Shown: positions 11,428-23,651, counted from the stretch's first letter. The stretch: DNA of 64,000 nucleotides from Rhodocollybia butyracea (GCA_015501585.1 JADNRY010000250.1:1-64000); one strand, 5' to 3'. Numbers and translations are program-made. Notes: generated by a model from the sequence alone, not told the origin.

Positions 11428-14330
11428 TCACAACTTTTTGCTCCAATAACTTCTGTTCCTCACACGAGATGACAAGTATCCACTGATCTGCTCCCGACTG
11501 GGGTCCATCGATCCATTCAACACACAACACGCCGTCCTCGTAACGTGTTTCCAGTGACACTGGGGAATAGGTGGGACTACAAAGGATAGAGGAGGGCTGT
11601 AGAGAGTTCCCTCCTTATCCCAACATACTTGAGCATTGTACATATGGCCTCTGAGGAGGCCATCTCTCAAGATGATTCGAGTATCCGTAGAGAGGAGAAG
11701 GATATCGGGGGTAGACGGAGTATCTGCGAAAGTATTACCTGTAAACGGTACTTTGACTACTACAGTGGACCAAGACATACCCAAGCTGGCTTCATTCTCC
11801 TCCATTTCTATGTCATTCTGATCTGGAGGTGGAGAATTGTCAATACTGGTTTCAATAGGCTGTTCTGTGATAACCTCCTTCGCTTGGACCTCTTCTGTGG
11901 TAACCTCCTTTGTTTGGATCTCTTCTGTGATAACCTCTTTCGCTTGGGCATCTTCTGTGATAACCTCTTTCGCTTGGGCATCTTCTGTAATAACCTCCTT
12001 CGCTTGGACCTCTTCTGCGATAACCTCCTCCGCTTGGACTTCTTCTGTGATAATCTCCGCTTGAATCTCTTCAGTAATGATGTTTACATGTAGCGGCTCT
12101 CCTTTGCCCTCCTCACGTATTATTATCTTGAAGCCGGTGAGAGAGTCATCGATGGTCCAGGACAGTACTGGTTCCACACGCTTTTGGAGATCCTCATCCC
12201 ATATATCAAACGACAAGTCTCGGGGCATTGATTTGAGCGCGAGTTGACGGCCCATGTTCAGCTCGGATTTCCCAAAAGCAGTAACATGCTGGAGCTCCTG
12301 AGTCATCAAATTCAATACATGAAGAGCTGAACAATCGCACACAGAGCGCTCCTCTGGCCAGAATCTACAGTTCTCAGTAGCCTCCTGCAGTATGCTCGAA
12401 GGTTTACATTCATGATGAACATCGGTCGCGGAGTTAGACGAATACTGGTGCAGATTAGCGTCCGATGATTCTGTGCTTGAGGAATGAGAGGGAGGGATAC
12501 ATGATGTTAGAGAACATCTCGGTTCTACTGCCGCCAGATGGCGGGAACACATTTTAAACTGCGGTTTCTCGTGGATATACACAGTAGAAAGGGTTAATTC
12601 ATGGATGAGCAGTCCTTCATCATCAGGTACAGCTTCAATGTCAGTTTCTGACGGAGCCTTTTTGAACTGGTAGTGATTGTGATAGTGCTGCATTGTCGGT
12701 GCGTCGTAATCGAGAAAGGCTTCGACAACATGGTATGTATGAATCGACTGTGTGCTACAATGCTCCCTGTAACGACCGGAGACGTCCAGGTTCTTGAACT
12801 TCCGTTTCCGTTCTTGCTCAGGCGTCCGGATAACTTCGCAGTTTAATAGTACACTGCAGAACCGCTTGGGAATCCAAACTGGTTTCCTTTTCAAGACTTG
12901 TTCAATTATTCGAACTGGCTCTGTCGTGTCCTCTGCGAAGTAGAAAAAGGTTTCTGCACCTTTGTCCTCCCGCAGTTGGGCAAAAAGCAGTTTTTCCATC
13001 TTCTTTTGTCATGAAGCCATTCGCGTCGATATATCGCGCTTCGATACACTCTGAGTGATCTAGAAGAAGCCTGAGATAGAGTATGCGAGCTTGGACAGAT
13101 TCGGGGAAGACCGATTGCCAGATGCGATAAACAACTCTAGCGCATTGAAAGTCACTTTCAAGTCCTTTGCGATCACGTCCCATATGCACTCCGTGCCATA
13201 TATCAACACCGTACCAAAGACCATTTACACCGGTTTGCTTCTGCACAAAGACCCCTTTAACCTGGAAAGATACATTATCGAAAAGACGTGAGCTGCATAC
13301 ATATCAAGTACTCACGAAGATTTGCTCCTTATATTCCTCATCTAGTAGTATAGAGCCTATTTTGTACACATTCATTTCGGAACTTAGCCTCTCCTTCGGA
13401 GGCTTCAAGAAGAGAAATCGGTCAAAATAGACTTGTCGGATGGGGAAATTTCGAATTTGAGTCAGGACTCCGTTCACTTTTGGTAACCCCGAATTTGTTT
13501 GGTGAGCCATCAAAATACCGCTATCATCGTAGCAAAAGTCCCAGCGGTGTTTTCCAGTAACGAATATGACACAGGAAGGAAACTCCCTCGTTTCACGTAT
13601 CATGACATTGACCCCCTGCCGACTGTGTGTCAACAATACAGTATGAGCAATAGCCATTCCAATATTCTCACCATTTTTAGTCCGTCTCCATGGTGTCCAA
13701 TGAATCCTGTCTTCCCTTTCTTGCTAGTGTTTCCGAAAGTGAGGCAATCGAGATCGAGAGGTTCAGAACGGTTGAACAGTTCCAAATGGCAGCATTCACG
13801 GTCTGTCTTCAAACTTAGCCAGCCAAGCGGAAGCTCAGCAATAGCCCTATCCTTTCTTTTAGTGGGAAGTTTGGTGGAGATCTCGCGACGTCGAAATTCG
13901 AAGGTGATTGTGGTCTCGTATGGCAAAGTATGGAGATCCTGATTTACCTGACCAACAGAGCTTACCTCCCGGACTTCAATGTCCTGAGAACTCAGAGTGT
14001 CGTCTTCTTCAACTTTGCGTATATGAGCCAAAACACCATCGAACATGTTTTGTATGAGCTCCCTGAGTCCCGCGGAGCGGGCCAATTCTCTACCTTCCCA
14101 TAGTCTCGTTTTATGTTCATATCTTTGCGATTTTTGTGTTTCGCAATCTTGGTGCTTTCTGCGAGTTCATATGTCCATGGTCCAGATATCTTTTTAGAAG
14201 GTGGTTTGCGAGGCAACTTCGGTTTAGAGTCTACTGTTTTAGCGAGATGGGGCTTTTTTGCCGGCTGGTTTGAGTTTGTATCGTCGCTTTCTGCGTCAGA
14301 ATAAGCAGAGCCGCTATCGCTCGGAGTCAT
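11428..14330 (-). CDS. GHKL-type (MORC/HSP90-like) ATPase with a 10-residue repeat and FN3-like end
   Basis: The N-terminus is Ser/Lys-rich (from 14330). An ATP-binding N-box (LRELIQNMFDGV, about 14,040) and a glycine box (GFIGHHGDGLK, about 13,690) follow, joined to GVNVMIRE by a 56-nt intron (13616-13671). These are the hallmarks of GHKL ATPases such as MORC and SMCHD1, which act in chromatin silencing. Downstream come a long alpha/beta region, an acidic tract with about eight 10-residue repeats (VITEEVQAKE type, about 11,866-12,090) and an FN3-like segment ending near PPLSFVVPP. Frame changes near 14,100 and 13,010 have no clean intron that I can place, so part of the gene model is uncertain. 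Near 11,540 a second frame (RYEDGVLCVEWIDG) looks more protein-like than the one read here. It is co-directional with the DNMT and only about 60 bp upstream of it. Confidence 0.65.
11866..12090 (-). repeat. 30-bp coding minisatellite in the ATPase gene
   Basis: About eight imperfect copies of a 30-bp unit encode a Glu/Val/Ile/Lys-rich decapeptide in phase with the reading frame, predicted to be a charged helix or coiled coil. Unit length divisible by three keeps the frame through copy-number change. Confidence 0.8.
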
Positions 14331-15172
14331 GGTGATGGTGGAGAGTAAAAAGAAATCAGGTTATGTAAGTAAAATTATCGTTGATCGATGGCTATTACGC
14401 TCACATTTGGTGATGACAGAATTCAAGGGTGGGACGGAAGTCGATTGTAACCGCTGGCCATTCTTCTCCGTCTCTGTATATCATACTAAGATAATACCTC
14501 TCTGATAACAAAGATGGAGACTGACTCAGGACCGTTAGAAATACGTCCCCTGGATATTCGACACCTCCGAAAATCATCCTCGATTGGGTTCCCGACAAGG
14601 AAATTCGAGGGGAACTACGACTGCAAGCCAGGGTGGGATCTCCGTCAAGGACTATATAGTCATTATACCATGTCAAAGGTTTTGACCATCGGAAGTTCTG
14701 AAAGCTTGACCTGAGACAAACAAGAACTCTCGATCTTTCCTTCCTTCCTCGAGTGGCACCCGCATATCACGAATAAGTTTGGTTGTTTATGGTCGCGTCT
14801 GCTATTATAGGTGATGTAATTCAAGTTTGGCGCACAACCCGAGTAGGAGACGCGTAAGTTATAGCTGAACAGGAAATAAGAGACATTTCATAGCCAAGAA
14901 AACTACAGGAAAGCCTCTAGTTCCGCTCGCGACAAGAACAACGTCGCAATTCATCAAATGTGGAATCTATGCATGCAAAGATGATAGGGGGGTATGAATA
15001 GCTAATTCTACATCAAGCTAAAATTAGTATGTTACGAATATACAAATCGAAAAAATCAAAATGGTACACAAGAAGTACGAAACAGCGTAAAAACGGAACA
15101 GCGTAAAAATGCAATCGTAGGGAGCAGCAGGACGCAGCGCAGCTGCAATTTGACAACGACACTAACGAGAGA
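14331..15172. other. Intergenic with a possible minus-strand protein-like fragment (14401-14700)
   Basis: The region mostly holds the upstream side of the ATPase and the downstream side of the repeat-protein gene. On the minus strand, 14700-14401 reads as a protein-like stretch (for example KPLTWYNDYIVLDGDP and RYYLSMIYRDGEEWP) without an evident start or partner exons. It may be an exon of an unrecognised gene or a gene remnant. The rest shows nothing. Confidence 0.35.
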
Positions 15173-16241
15173 TTAGAGGCCAGTGAGACCATCTACGGTA
15201 CTTCCAACACTGTCTACGACGTCACCAACAGTGGTAACAGCTCCATCGACGATGCCAGTCACAGTGGATGTGATTCCACCAACGAGGCCGTCGCGTTTCA
15301 GACCGATAAGACCGTCTACGGTGCTTCCAACACTGTCCACGACGTCTCCGACAGTGGTAACAGTTCCGTCAACGATACCAGTTGCAGTGGATGTGATTCC
15401 GCCGACAAGGCCGTCGCGCTTGAGACCGACCAGACCGTCTACGGTACTTCCGACGCCATCCACGACGTCTCCGACAGTGGTAACAGCTCCGTCGACGATG
15501 CCAGTCGCAGTGGTTGTAATTCCGCCAACAAGGCCGTCACGTTTCAGACCGACAAGACCGTCTACGGTGCTTCCAACACTGTCCACAACGTCTCCGACAG
15601 TGGTAACAGCTCCATCGACGATACCAGTTGCGGTGGATGTAATTCCGCCAACGAGGCCGTCGCGGCGTCTGAGACCAGTAAGGCCATCTACGGTACTGCC
15701 AACACTGTCTACGACTTCACCAACAGTATCGACAGCTCCATCGAGAATGCCTGTGGCAGTTGATGTGAGTCCGCCAACGAGGCCATCGCGACGTCTGAGA
15801 CCGGTAAGACCGTCTACGGTGCTGCCAACGCTATCAACGACGTCTCCGACAGTTTCAACTGCACCGTCCAGGATTCCTTGATACAATATATTAGGTACAA
15901 ATCCACGTAAAGAAATGAACCAAACGTACCAGTCACAGTTTCTGTAAGACCTCCGACAAGTCCTGGGGACGAAGAAGACGCGGTTGATGAGGCAGTGGCA
16001 GAAGAAGCCACAGTGGTGGCGGAGGCAGATGCGGTTGATGAGGCAGCCACAGAAGAAGCCACAGCGGTGGCGGAGCTGGATGCTGAAGATGCTTGTCTTC
16101 GGACCTGCGAAGAAGAGGACATTGAGAAAAATCTAAAGTCGGAATAACTACAGTACGGCTTACAGGTGCAGGAGCTGCAACAACAGAGCCTAGCGCGAGG
16201 GCAAGAGAGAAGAGGCGAATGAAAGTATTTGAAGAATGCAT
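15173..16241 (-). CDS. Secreted Kex2-type repeat protein with six ~40-residue tandem units
   Basis: Three exons (16241-16164, 16104-15930, 15876-15173) with introns of 59 and 53 nt encode 318 residues. Residues 1-24 are a signal peptide (MHSSNTFIRLF through SVVAAPAP), followed by a dibasic VRRQ site and an Ala/Ser/Thr-rich spacer. Six near-identical repeats of about 40 residues follow, of type GLVGGITSTATGIVDGAV...TVDGL. Units are separated by KRD or RRRD, the classic cleavage site of the Golgi protease Kex2. Cleavage would release a family of Gly/Val/Thr-rich acidic peptides without Cys. Kex2-processed repeat proteins include surface repellents, pheromone precursors and ribosomally made cyclic peptides. 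None is recognisable here, so the role is open. The last unit ends in GL without a dibasic pair. Unit homogeneity at the DNA level suggests recent expansion or gene conversion. Confidence 0.8.
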
Positions 16242-17149
16242 GTTTTTCGAGGTTGAGATAGTTAGATTTGGGGGGAGGAACAAAGCTTGGTTGTGGTAAA
16301 GACAGGCGGGGCTGGGAAGTAACGAATGTGGGACCTAAGGACGTGGAAAGTCAAAGGAGGGATGAGTACGGAGGAAGATGTATTGTAGCTTAAATACCTA
16401 CGGTGGGCGCCCAGGGTTCGGAAAGAACGATCGAGCTTTCGAAGGGACCGTGGAGCATGTTTGGAGCTCTATTTCCCAAAGCTGGCCGTGTTTCCAAGTT
16501 CCGTGTGGCCCGTAGTCAAGGAAAAATTAGCGGGCTACAAACACGAGCTGAATACATTGATATCGAGGCTGGGGTGGAGCCGGATTGGAGCAACTGGAGT
16601 GATATGTATTAGTTTTGGAGTCTGATGACCAGTCGCCAAAAATTTAAAAAATGATAAAAATTGCGAATTATATTCGCGGAAGAAGATTCATCGGAAGGGA
16701 TAAGCGGGAGAACCTCATGGATGAGGCGGAGTTTCTGGTATAAGTAAACACAGATGATTCGACAGAGTAAGTTGGACTACAGCTTTGTACTGTGGATGAA
16801 GGTCGCAGAACCTGGTAATAATAATACACTACACGGAATACACGGAGTATTTGGACGAGCTGTGATTACAGCGTGTTTGTGTAGTCGCCAGCAGAATCAT
16901 CACAGTTGCTCCAAAAAGAGGAGTAACGGCTTCCCGACATCGCGGAAACAGCAGGGAGCAGGGAGCCCTGAGGGCTTCAGCGTTGATGGAGTAGCCCACA
17001 AACTATCCGTTTCAGAACTGACATTCCCTCTACGGACCCGAGCGAAAGACGCGGGTCGAAGTGTAAGGAGGAGGCATAGCACGATGACGGGGACACCGAG
17101 AGCCGACGGAAATACAGGATGATATCGCAAGTCGCCCGAGAATTTTGCT
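16242..17149. other. Intergenic upstream of the repeat-protein gene
   Basis: About 0.9 kb should contain the promoter of the 15173-16241 gene and the downstream region of the F-box gene. Short open frames on both strands lack protein-like composition. Nothing else was recognised. Confidence 0.45.
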
Positions 17150-18837
17150 TCATCGAATCGTGAAGAATCCAGATTCCACAGTCTCCCTCGTTTTCCTGAA
17201 CATTTTTTCCAAGTCTGAATGAGACAGCATTGCCGGTATAGGCACATTAAGGTGATCGCTCAGCCATTGCATCTCGGCCTTGTCCAAACGGACCTCTAAC
17301 ACCACCTCTTGCAGGTATGGTAGCGATTTTCGACTTTTGGTAAGGAGCCAGAGTTCGACGAATAGAACGTCTAACGCAGAGATGATCTCCTCTTGGGATC
17401 TCTGAAATAAGGAATTTAATTCAGAGTTGCTAGGGGCATTCTGAGGAATGAATATTCGGTCGAGAGGGATCATAGAAATGCTAGGAACCTCCTTCGGAAA
17501 GAATGTTTGGTAGTCGAACACGAACATGAGTGTGGAGTTATGGGAGACGATCAAATTGAGTGAACGGAGGTGAGAGAAGAGGGATAAATGTGGAAGGATA
17601 GTTGGTCGAAGTTGGTCGGACTCTGTCATGTCGAGGAGGAATTTCATCAGGTCGTTAAGCTTGGTGAAACACAGAGTTAACGAGGATATTTGAGGAAAGT
17701 TTGATGTTAAATAGGGGAGTAATTTCGTCCCAGAAGCTTGAGGGAGGAAGTATGAGAGCGGGAAGAAACGCGATAAGAGGAACTTGACGCACCATCTGCA
17801 ATGTCTGAAATTTTTACTTCCAATACAGGAGTTAAATGGGTCAGAGAATCGGATTGTAGTGCTTGTAAAACAATGCCTAAAGTCGGTAACGACCAGTCAA
17901 TGACACCAGTACCCAGACTCATTAACTCGGCTAGCGACTGAATCTTCAAGGCTCGCAATTGATAGCAAAGTCCACTGAAGCAGCACCGATCGGCTAGTTT
18001 GAAGTTCAAAAAAGAACCTTTGGATAAATCCGGAAAGAAAGCATACGAAACACCCACAGATACGGACGGAGTTCCATCGTACAGGTTACGCGTAAGATCG
18101 AGCGTACACCACATCCTGCGTCCGTTGGTGACACCCAATTCAAAAAGTCCCTGGAAGGAGATGCGGCGCAGACACGGAAACCGTACACAGGAAAAAGAAT
18201 GCTGATTTAACATCCGTTTAATATCAGAATTTCGCATCGAGTTGTGACCACAAAACGTGATATCCTCCAAGCAAGCAGCAGCTGAGGAGATTATCCCGCC
18301 GAAAGGCTCTGATCCTAGAAAATACAGAACCTGAGGCCCGCTATCGATGGTGAGAGACCGAAGATGAACAAAAGAAAGTTCATCTGCAAGTTGAAGAAGG
18401 GGATGTATGACCGAATCAGGATAGAGTTGCAGTGAGTGAGGACTGTGATCTGCGTCATGACTGCTACGACAGAACATGAGTCGAAGTCGAACAACATTCC
18501 GCGTAATGTGAGCAAAGGACGCTCCATTGGAATGAAACCGCTGGACACTGCGATCTTCATAGAACTTGCAGATGCAATGCGGATCCGGGTCTCGTACAGA
18601 CGGAGTTTTTCTGGAGACAGGAAGGACACCAAACAGTGCTTTGAACTGGCGTTTGCGTTTAGGAGGAGGATCTGGTTGATTTATGGAGCATAAAAGCTCA
18701 AGGTAGGAAAACAGAATTGTGGCCGCAGAGGTATGCCAGGCTGTGGATACAAGCGAACATGCCTTTAAAGCTACAGTGTCATCGGACAAGAGTTCAAGTA
18801 TGAGATTCAATATCTCGGTGGGTAGAGGTACGGACAT
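17150..18837 (-). CDS. F-box protein with leucine-rich-type C-terminus
   Basis: The start at 18837 opens an F-box (residues about 3-45: LPTEILNLILELLSDD, then ALKACSLVSTAWH), the Skp1-binding module of SCF ubiquitin ligases. A region with repeated Leu-rich strands follows (FVHLRSLTIDSG, FPCLRRISFQG, LRALKIQSL), resembling the degenerate LRR-like substrate domains of basidiomycete F-box proteins. The first frame stops near 17707. A second frame starting around 17,810 (CVKFLLSRFFPLSYF onward) continues the Leu-rich pattern to the stop at 17150, so the two parts most likely form one protein of about 550 aa. I cannot place a strong intron between about 17,800 and 17,900, so a frameshift is possible. 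The partner substrate is unknown. Confidence 0.7.
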
Positions 18838-19280
18838 GGTCGTCGTTGTGGGAAACCTAGAGAGCTGACAGATTCATGTATAATATTGCCGGCGTTCAGA
18901 TTTTGGATTATGCCGAGTGATTGACTTCCTTCTTTCCTTCCTCAGCGCCTGGGACAGAGCTTTTGGAAAGGCACGTACCTTTTGGCCTTGATAACACAGA
19001 AAATAACTCGGTAGGCCGCCATTTTTCATACCAGACCGAGGAGCGTTGACCTTGACAGTGACACTATCTCCCGTACTAGCGAAAAACTTAATGGCAAGGC
19101 CTGGTCCGAGCGGCCCGACTAGACGCGACGATATCACGTGAGCAGTAGGTCACGCGTTAGTTAAATAGTTCGAAATAGCGCGTTCTTTCAGTCAACAATC
19201 ACTTTTGTTTCGTTCCCCCATCTTCACCTTTTCAACCTTGCTTCAAATTTCGTTCTCATCTTCAATCACTTCTAATCGAA
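18838..19280. promoter_or_regulatory. Divergent intergenic region between F-box gene and basic nuclear protein gene
   Basis: The two genes point away from each other across 443 bp, so both promoters must lie here. A CACGTG E-box-type hexamer sits at 19135-19140 and a pyrimidine-rich tract precedes the plus-strand start at 19281, as is common for well-expressed fungal genes. The minus-strand open frame at 18874-19137 is not convincingly coding. Confidence 0.4.
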
Positions 19281-19890
19281 ATGCCTCGCAAAGCAGCAGC
19301 AGCAACTGAAGGTGTTGATGATGTCCCTGAGCCTCGTCGCTCCAGCAGAATCAAAGATATGCCCAAATCCGCAGCCCCTGTCGCCAAAAAGGCCCCAGCT
19401 AAACCTCGAGCAAAAAAAGAATCCAAGGCAGACGGTGAAGAAAAACCTAAAGCTGCTCGAGGCAAGAAACGCAAGGTTGATGAAGAAGCTGAAGAAGAGG
19501 AAGGTGCTGAAAAACCTGCGTCCAAGAAGGTGAGACATTGTCCTTGTTGTTGTCCCTTAGGCCGTACTCACGCTAACGTTTTATGTTCAGGCTAAACCGG
19601 TGTCGAAAGCAAAATCCGCTGCTGGTAGTAAGCCACCATCCAAGGCCAATGGGTCATCGAAAGCTCCTGCTTCAAAGGCCTCGAATAAACCTGCCAGTCG
19701 TGCTGGGTCTAAAAAGCCTACGTCTAAAGTCGGTCTCCGCTCTGCTTTATTGATTCTAAACATAACTGACCGTTTAATTCGTTAGGCCGAAGTCGAGTCA
19801 TCTGCAGCTCCGGCCAACGTCGATGAGACTATCGCAGAAGAGCCGGAGGCTGAAGCTGAGGCTGAGGCCGCCGCAACAGAAGCCGACTAG
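19281..19890 (+). CDS. Small basic Lys/Ala/Pro-rich nuclear protein (histone H1/HMG-like)
   Basis: Three exons (19281-19529, 19591-19728, 19786-19890) with introns of 61 and 57 nt encode 163 residues. The product starts MPRKAAAATEG, carries an EPRRSSRIKD motif, then Lys/Ala/Pro-rich segments with AAPVAKKAPAK and KKRKVDEE (a nuclear-localisation-type cluster), a Ser/Lys/Pro-rich middle and a highly acidic Glu/Ala tail. The basic body with acidic tail resembles linker-histone or HMGN-type chromatin proteins but there is no globular H1 domain. A role in DNA or chromatin binding is inferred from composition only. The gene looks intact, with good splice sites and a long pyrimidine-rich leader. Confidence 0.75.
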
Positions 19891-20618
19891 GTATTATTCT
19901 GGCGCTTATTGTTGCATGTCGCCATTAACGTCTCTGGAACAGGCTTGACTATCTCTCATCGATATCCATACTCCCTGTCACACACCTGCCTCGTGTGTAT
20001 CGTGGATCTGTCTTTTTTAGATTGATTCAATCGACTCCTCGAGGGCTTGTCGCAATAGGCCCAACCCTCGCCCTATCTTATTACACGTGTCTGGTTCGCT
20101 CTGCTGTTGTCGATTTTGTGTGTTTCCCGTTTTTGTCTTTATCTCTATAGCCCTTAGGTCTTCGTTTGTTGTCGTTCATATCTATTATTTTTTTTTGTTT
20201 CTTGTGTATGTGTAATGTGTGCGATCATCCTGATACTACTGTAGCTCGTACTCGTTCATATAGTGCACCATATCTTCTCAGTTTGGTTTATGGCCATACT
20301 ATTCTTTCTCTTCTCGTCCATAACCTTCCTTCTTTAGGACAACGAGTTCGTATCCTGTCCCTGTATAAGTTGCCTACCTTGTCTTTGTCGTCTCCTTATT
20401 CCTTCCTTCCACGACTTGCTATGTTATCGTGACGATCTCTTCCTACCGTATTCCCGGTTTCTTTTTACCTATGTCGTGTGTACAGGCTTTTCGCCGCTAT
20501 ATATCGCATACTTATTTTTATTGCACCAGCTGTCTATTATTGCAACGTTGTGATGAGCAAGGTTTTTGGGGACAGCAACGGCGACTTGAATTCTACAAGG
20601 GAAACAAACTACAATTGC
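19891..20618. other. Convergent 3' intergenic region, T/C-rich
   Basis: The region separates the 3' ends of the basic nuclear protein gene (plus) and the GH127 gene (minus). It is unusually rich in T and C runs and contains no convincing coding frame. It probably holds a long 3' UTR and the terminators of both genes. Confidence 0.5.
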
Positions 20619-23600
20619 CTACAATGATAATGGTATTTGCCGGAATATCCTATCGGCGTCCACAATCCCCTCCAGTTCTTTTGATTCACCAGAAAAGACT
20701 GGGAACTCGCTAATCCGCAGTCTGGTAGCCTACCAACCAGAGTCAGAAAACCAGGCGATACCATGAACCGAAGACGCCTACTCACCCCAAACGGAACCAA
20801 CCGTATCTTGCTCACCTTCCCAACGCACTCTGGGTTTTCCGGAGGGGACGTAACGAACATATCCCCGCCCAGAGGCCAGTCAATCGGGCACGCAGATACA
20901 ACGATACTCACGGGTGGCTTGCCCGAGTCGAATATCGGCGAAGGGAGAATATAACGGTCAGAAAGATTCGCCTCGTTGTGAAATGACATTGTAGCAGGAT
21001 CAGCATCGAGAGCGTATTCCCAAGCTGCAGTCGGTTCAAGTTGTAGGTCGACAGCGTGCGGCTCCAGAGGGTCTTGAGCAATGATTTTTTCGGAGCGGGG
21101 AACTAAAAACTCGTATGAGAGAAGACGAAGAAATGTTGAGCTTAGACTCACTATCAAATGCATAGTTTAACGGGCCTCGGTGGATGGCTATCGAACCATG
21201 AGGACGCTGCTCTACGTTCACGAACCACTTCAAGTAATGCAGGTCGGAACGATTGTATACACACACCGATTGTGATTTCCGCAGGAAAGTGCATCGAGAT
21301 AATTGTCTCGCCTTCGTCAACAGCTACCGCCATAAGGCCTGTTTCTTCATCTGGAGTGAGCGCTATCTGTGCGCCATCGTTCAACGACATGGAACCACCC
21401 ACAACCCAGCTGGGCACGCGGATATAATACATGAATGGTTTCGTTGCGGTGATGGTAGTGTTGAGTATGTCGTCAAACGGATAGAGGGTTTCGACAGAGA
21501 TTTTCACCAAATTGTCTGGTGAATGGATGATATCGGTGATTGTCGGCGAACAGATTCATGCATCCCGCTTACCTCCAGCCAGCGTTGTCTCAACGTTAAA
21601 CGGGCCCAGATAGAGCTGAACCAGTCCCTTTCCATTATCGGCTTTCAGGAACGCGTTGGTGATAAACTTCGGCCAGCCTGGATGTCGTGAGTTTCTAAGG
21701 ATGTTCTGCCGTAGCAAGGACAAGACAGACCTTGTGGAAAGTTGACGGTGCAGCACCTAGGCGGCGAAGCCATTCAAGGTCAAGCGCTCTACATAGGCAG
21801 TGAGGACTGACGGATAGTTTGGCTCCAAGCCAAACACGTTAGAGTATGGGCTGTACGGGTGTAAATACCATTATAACAGCGTGAATGAACCTCTCTCACC
21901 CATCTTCTGGGAACGGATTTCTGTCCAGGAAGTCAAACGGTAAGCGGGATGAAACGGAGTGTACACGGGGACTAACGGGCTCATGTTCTTCGCGGCGACC
22001 TGATTCTGTTGTTGTAAATACTGGCGTCCCCACATATCGGCGGTGATAGTCGCGGGGAGAGCATTGTACGTCATTCGCTCAACCTACATGGGAGGGAAAA
22101 CTTCAAAAGTACATATGAGAGCGGAGGCAGACGCTTTACCCTGTCCGCGTACTTGAGGTCTCCGATAACCTGATAGAGGTAAGAGCCGCTGGAAATGAAC
22201 GCAGTCACTTTCTACAAGAGATACGCAGTGAGAGAGGATATAACGCACGACAACATCGCTTCCTAAAGGCGAGGAAGATAAAAAATTCGAATAGCGAAAA
22301 CAAAGTCAGCGCTGTACCGAGCTGAGAGTGTAGATAGCGTACCACGACGAGGCATAACTCTGTGCTATATAAATGAAAAAAATAAGGTCAGATGATCCGT
22401 CGAGTAAGAGACAGAGGACCTACCCTCTAACAGCTTCAAGGCCAGCCAACATCTCGTCAGCGGCATACGCACCGGATGGTCGGCCATGATACTGGAACAT
22501 CAAGTCCCAGGCAAGGTTTGCTGCGTCAATATCTGTGATTGAAGTTGAGTATCTAAAAGGAGATGCGCGACGTGAAACCTACCAGAACGATTATGCGTGA
22601 AACGATACGTAGCAGGAAGCGCTTTGAGGCCTTCTGCCATGTTGACGCCGTGCCATGAGAGCTCCATCCCGAATGGATTCGTGAGGTTTTCAACTGGCCC
22701 GGTGGGAAAGTACTACAAACACGTTTGAATAGGCGTTCAGTTGCGGCGGAGAGGACATACTTCTTCAGAAAATACTTTCTCCCAGGGAACACCGCTCCAT
22801 TTAAGTCGCTTCATTGTATCCACGAGCAGTTCTTCTTCCCCTCTTGGGTGGAAATCGTGCAGCCTGCTGTGGAGTTTACAGATATCCGGGAGGTAGAACT
22901 TGTTCACCCACCATTGCAATACGATTACAAAGTCCTCCCATCGAGTGGCAGCCCAATCGTCTACTCCTTCATTCCGTCGGAGCATTTCATTCGCTAGCTT
23001 TACAAATTTATGCAAGGCGGAGACGACCCTTTCAGTGAGTTTGGGGTTGTATTCAACCATTTGTATGGCGCCGAAGAAGAAAGGGTATCTGTAGTGAGGA
23101 TCATGAGTGACTACAAAGTCTACTTCGATGACTAGCACCTTCCCCACAGAAATCGTGGCTTATCTGTGCCTACTTCGGGACCTAGCCATCCCGTAGAATC
23201 TTGATTATCCAGCACATAGTCGAGGAATTCCTGTGTCTTCTCCATGATAATAGTGTTGTTAATCAAGATACCGTTTGGAGTCATCGCGTTGAACCAGTAG
23301 CTTCCGGCTACAAACACTCCGGGGATAAGCCGAGTACCAGCATTTTATCAAAAGAGATACCTTCTTCAAGGTACGAGTAGTAGGAATCACCGCCAATCCA
23401 GTCCGACTTGGACACACTAAAACAGCGATGATAACGAGGAAAAAGGACGCGTGTAAGATAGCCACATACAGATCATAGAATTCATGCATGTGTCCGGCAA
23501 CCCCGTCCGTTTGAACCTGGAGCTACTTGGGTCGTAAGTACAAAACTACCCAGAAGGCACAAAGTCGGGTAAGAGGCCTAATGACTTGATCATGGAGCCA

Positions 23601-23651
23601 TCCTGAGGGCTTTATATCTCCCAAAGGCAGAGTCAAGAACCGCTTTGGCAT
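20619..23651 (-). CDS. Glycoside hydrolase family 127-type (DUF1680) beta-L-arabinofuranosidase-like protein
   Basis: Many short exons spell out a GH127-type protein. From the start near 23651 come LPLGDIKPSGWLHDQ, GVAGHMHEFYDLYV, SDWIGGDSYYSYLEE, GWLGPEVG, GVNMAEGLKALPATYRF, ADEMLAGLEAVRG, TITADMWGRQYL, AIHRGPLNYAFD and LVPFG-ATRLRISEFPVF. Order and spacing match the (alpha/alpha)6 barrel plus beta-domains of the family, whose characterised members release L-arabinofuranose from plant glycans. The final intron (GTGAGT to TAG) joins LVPFG to ATRLRISEF, and the stop is at 20619-20621. No signal peptide is seen at the chosen start, so it may be intracellular or an upstream exon may be missing. 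Exon borders in 21,500-22,600 are only approximate. I did not identify the catalytic residues. Confidence 0.75.

Noticed and set aside
11629..12093. Plus-strand open frame with Leu/Phe/Cys-rich repeats
   Set aside because: Antisense of the 30-bp minisatellite of the ATPase gene; no start context or domains.
15183..15881. Long plus-strand open frame of Pro/Ser/Thr repeats opposite the Kex2-type gene
   Set aside because: It is the antisense shadow of the repeat array. The minus strand has a signal peptide, splice sites and dibasic sites; the plus frame has none.
18874..19137. Minus-strand 87-codon frame resembling a small ribosomal-type protein (GPLGPGLAIKFFAS)
   Set aside because: It lies in the divergent promoter region, I could not match it to a family, and its C-terminal half is low-quality Lys/Arg/Ser sequence.
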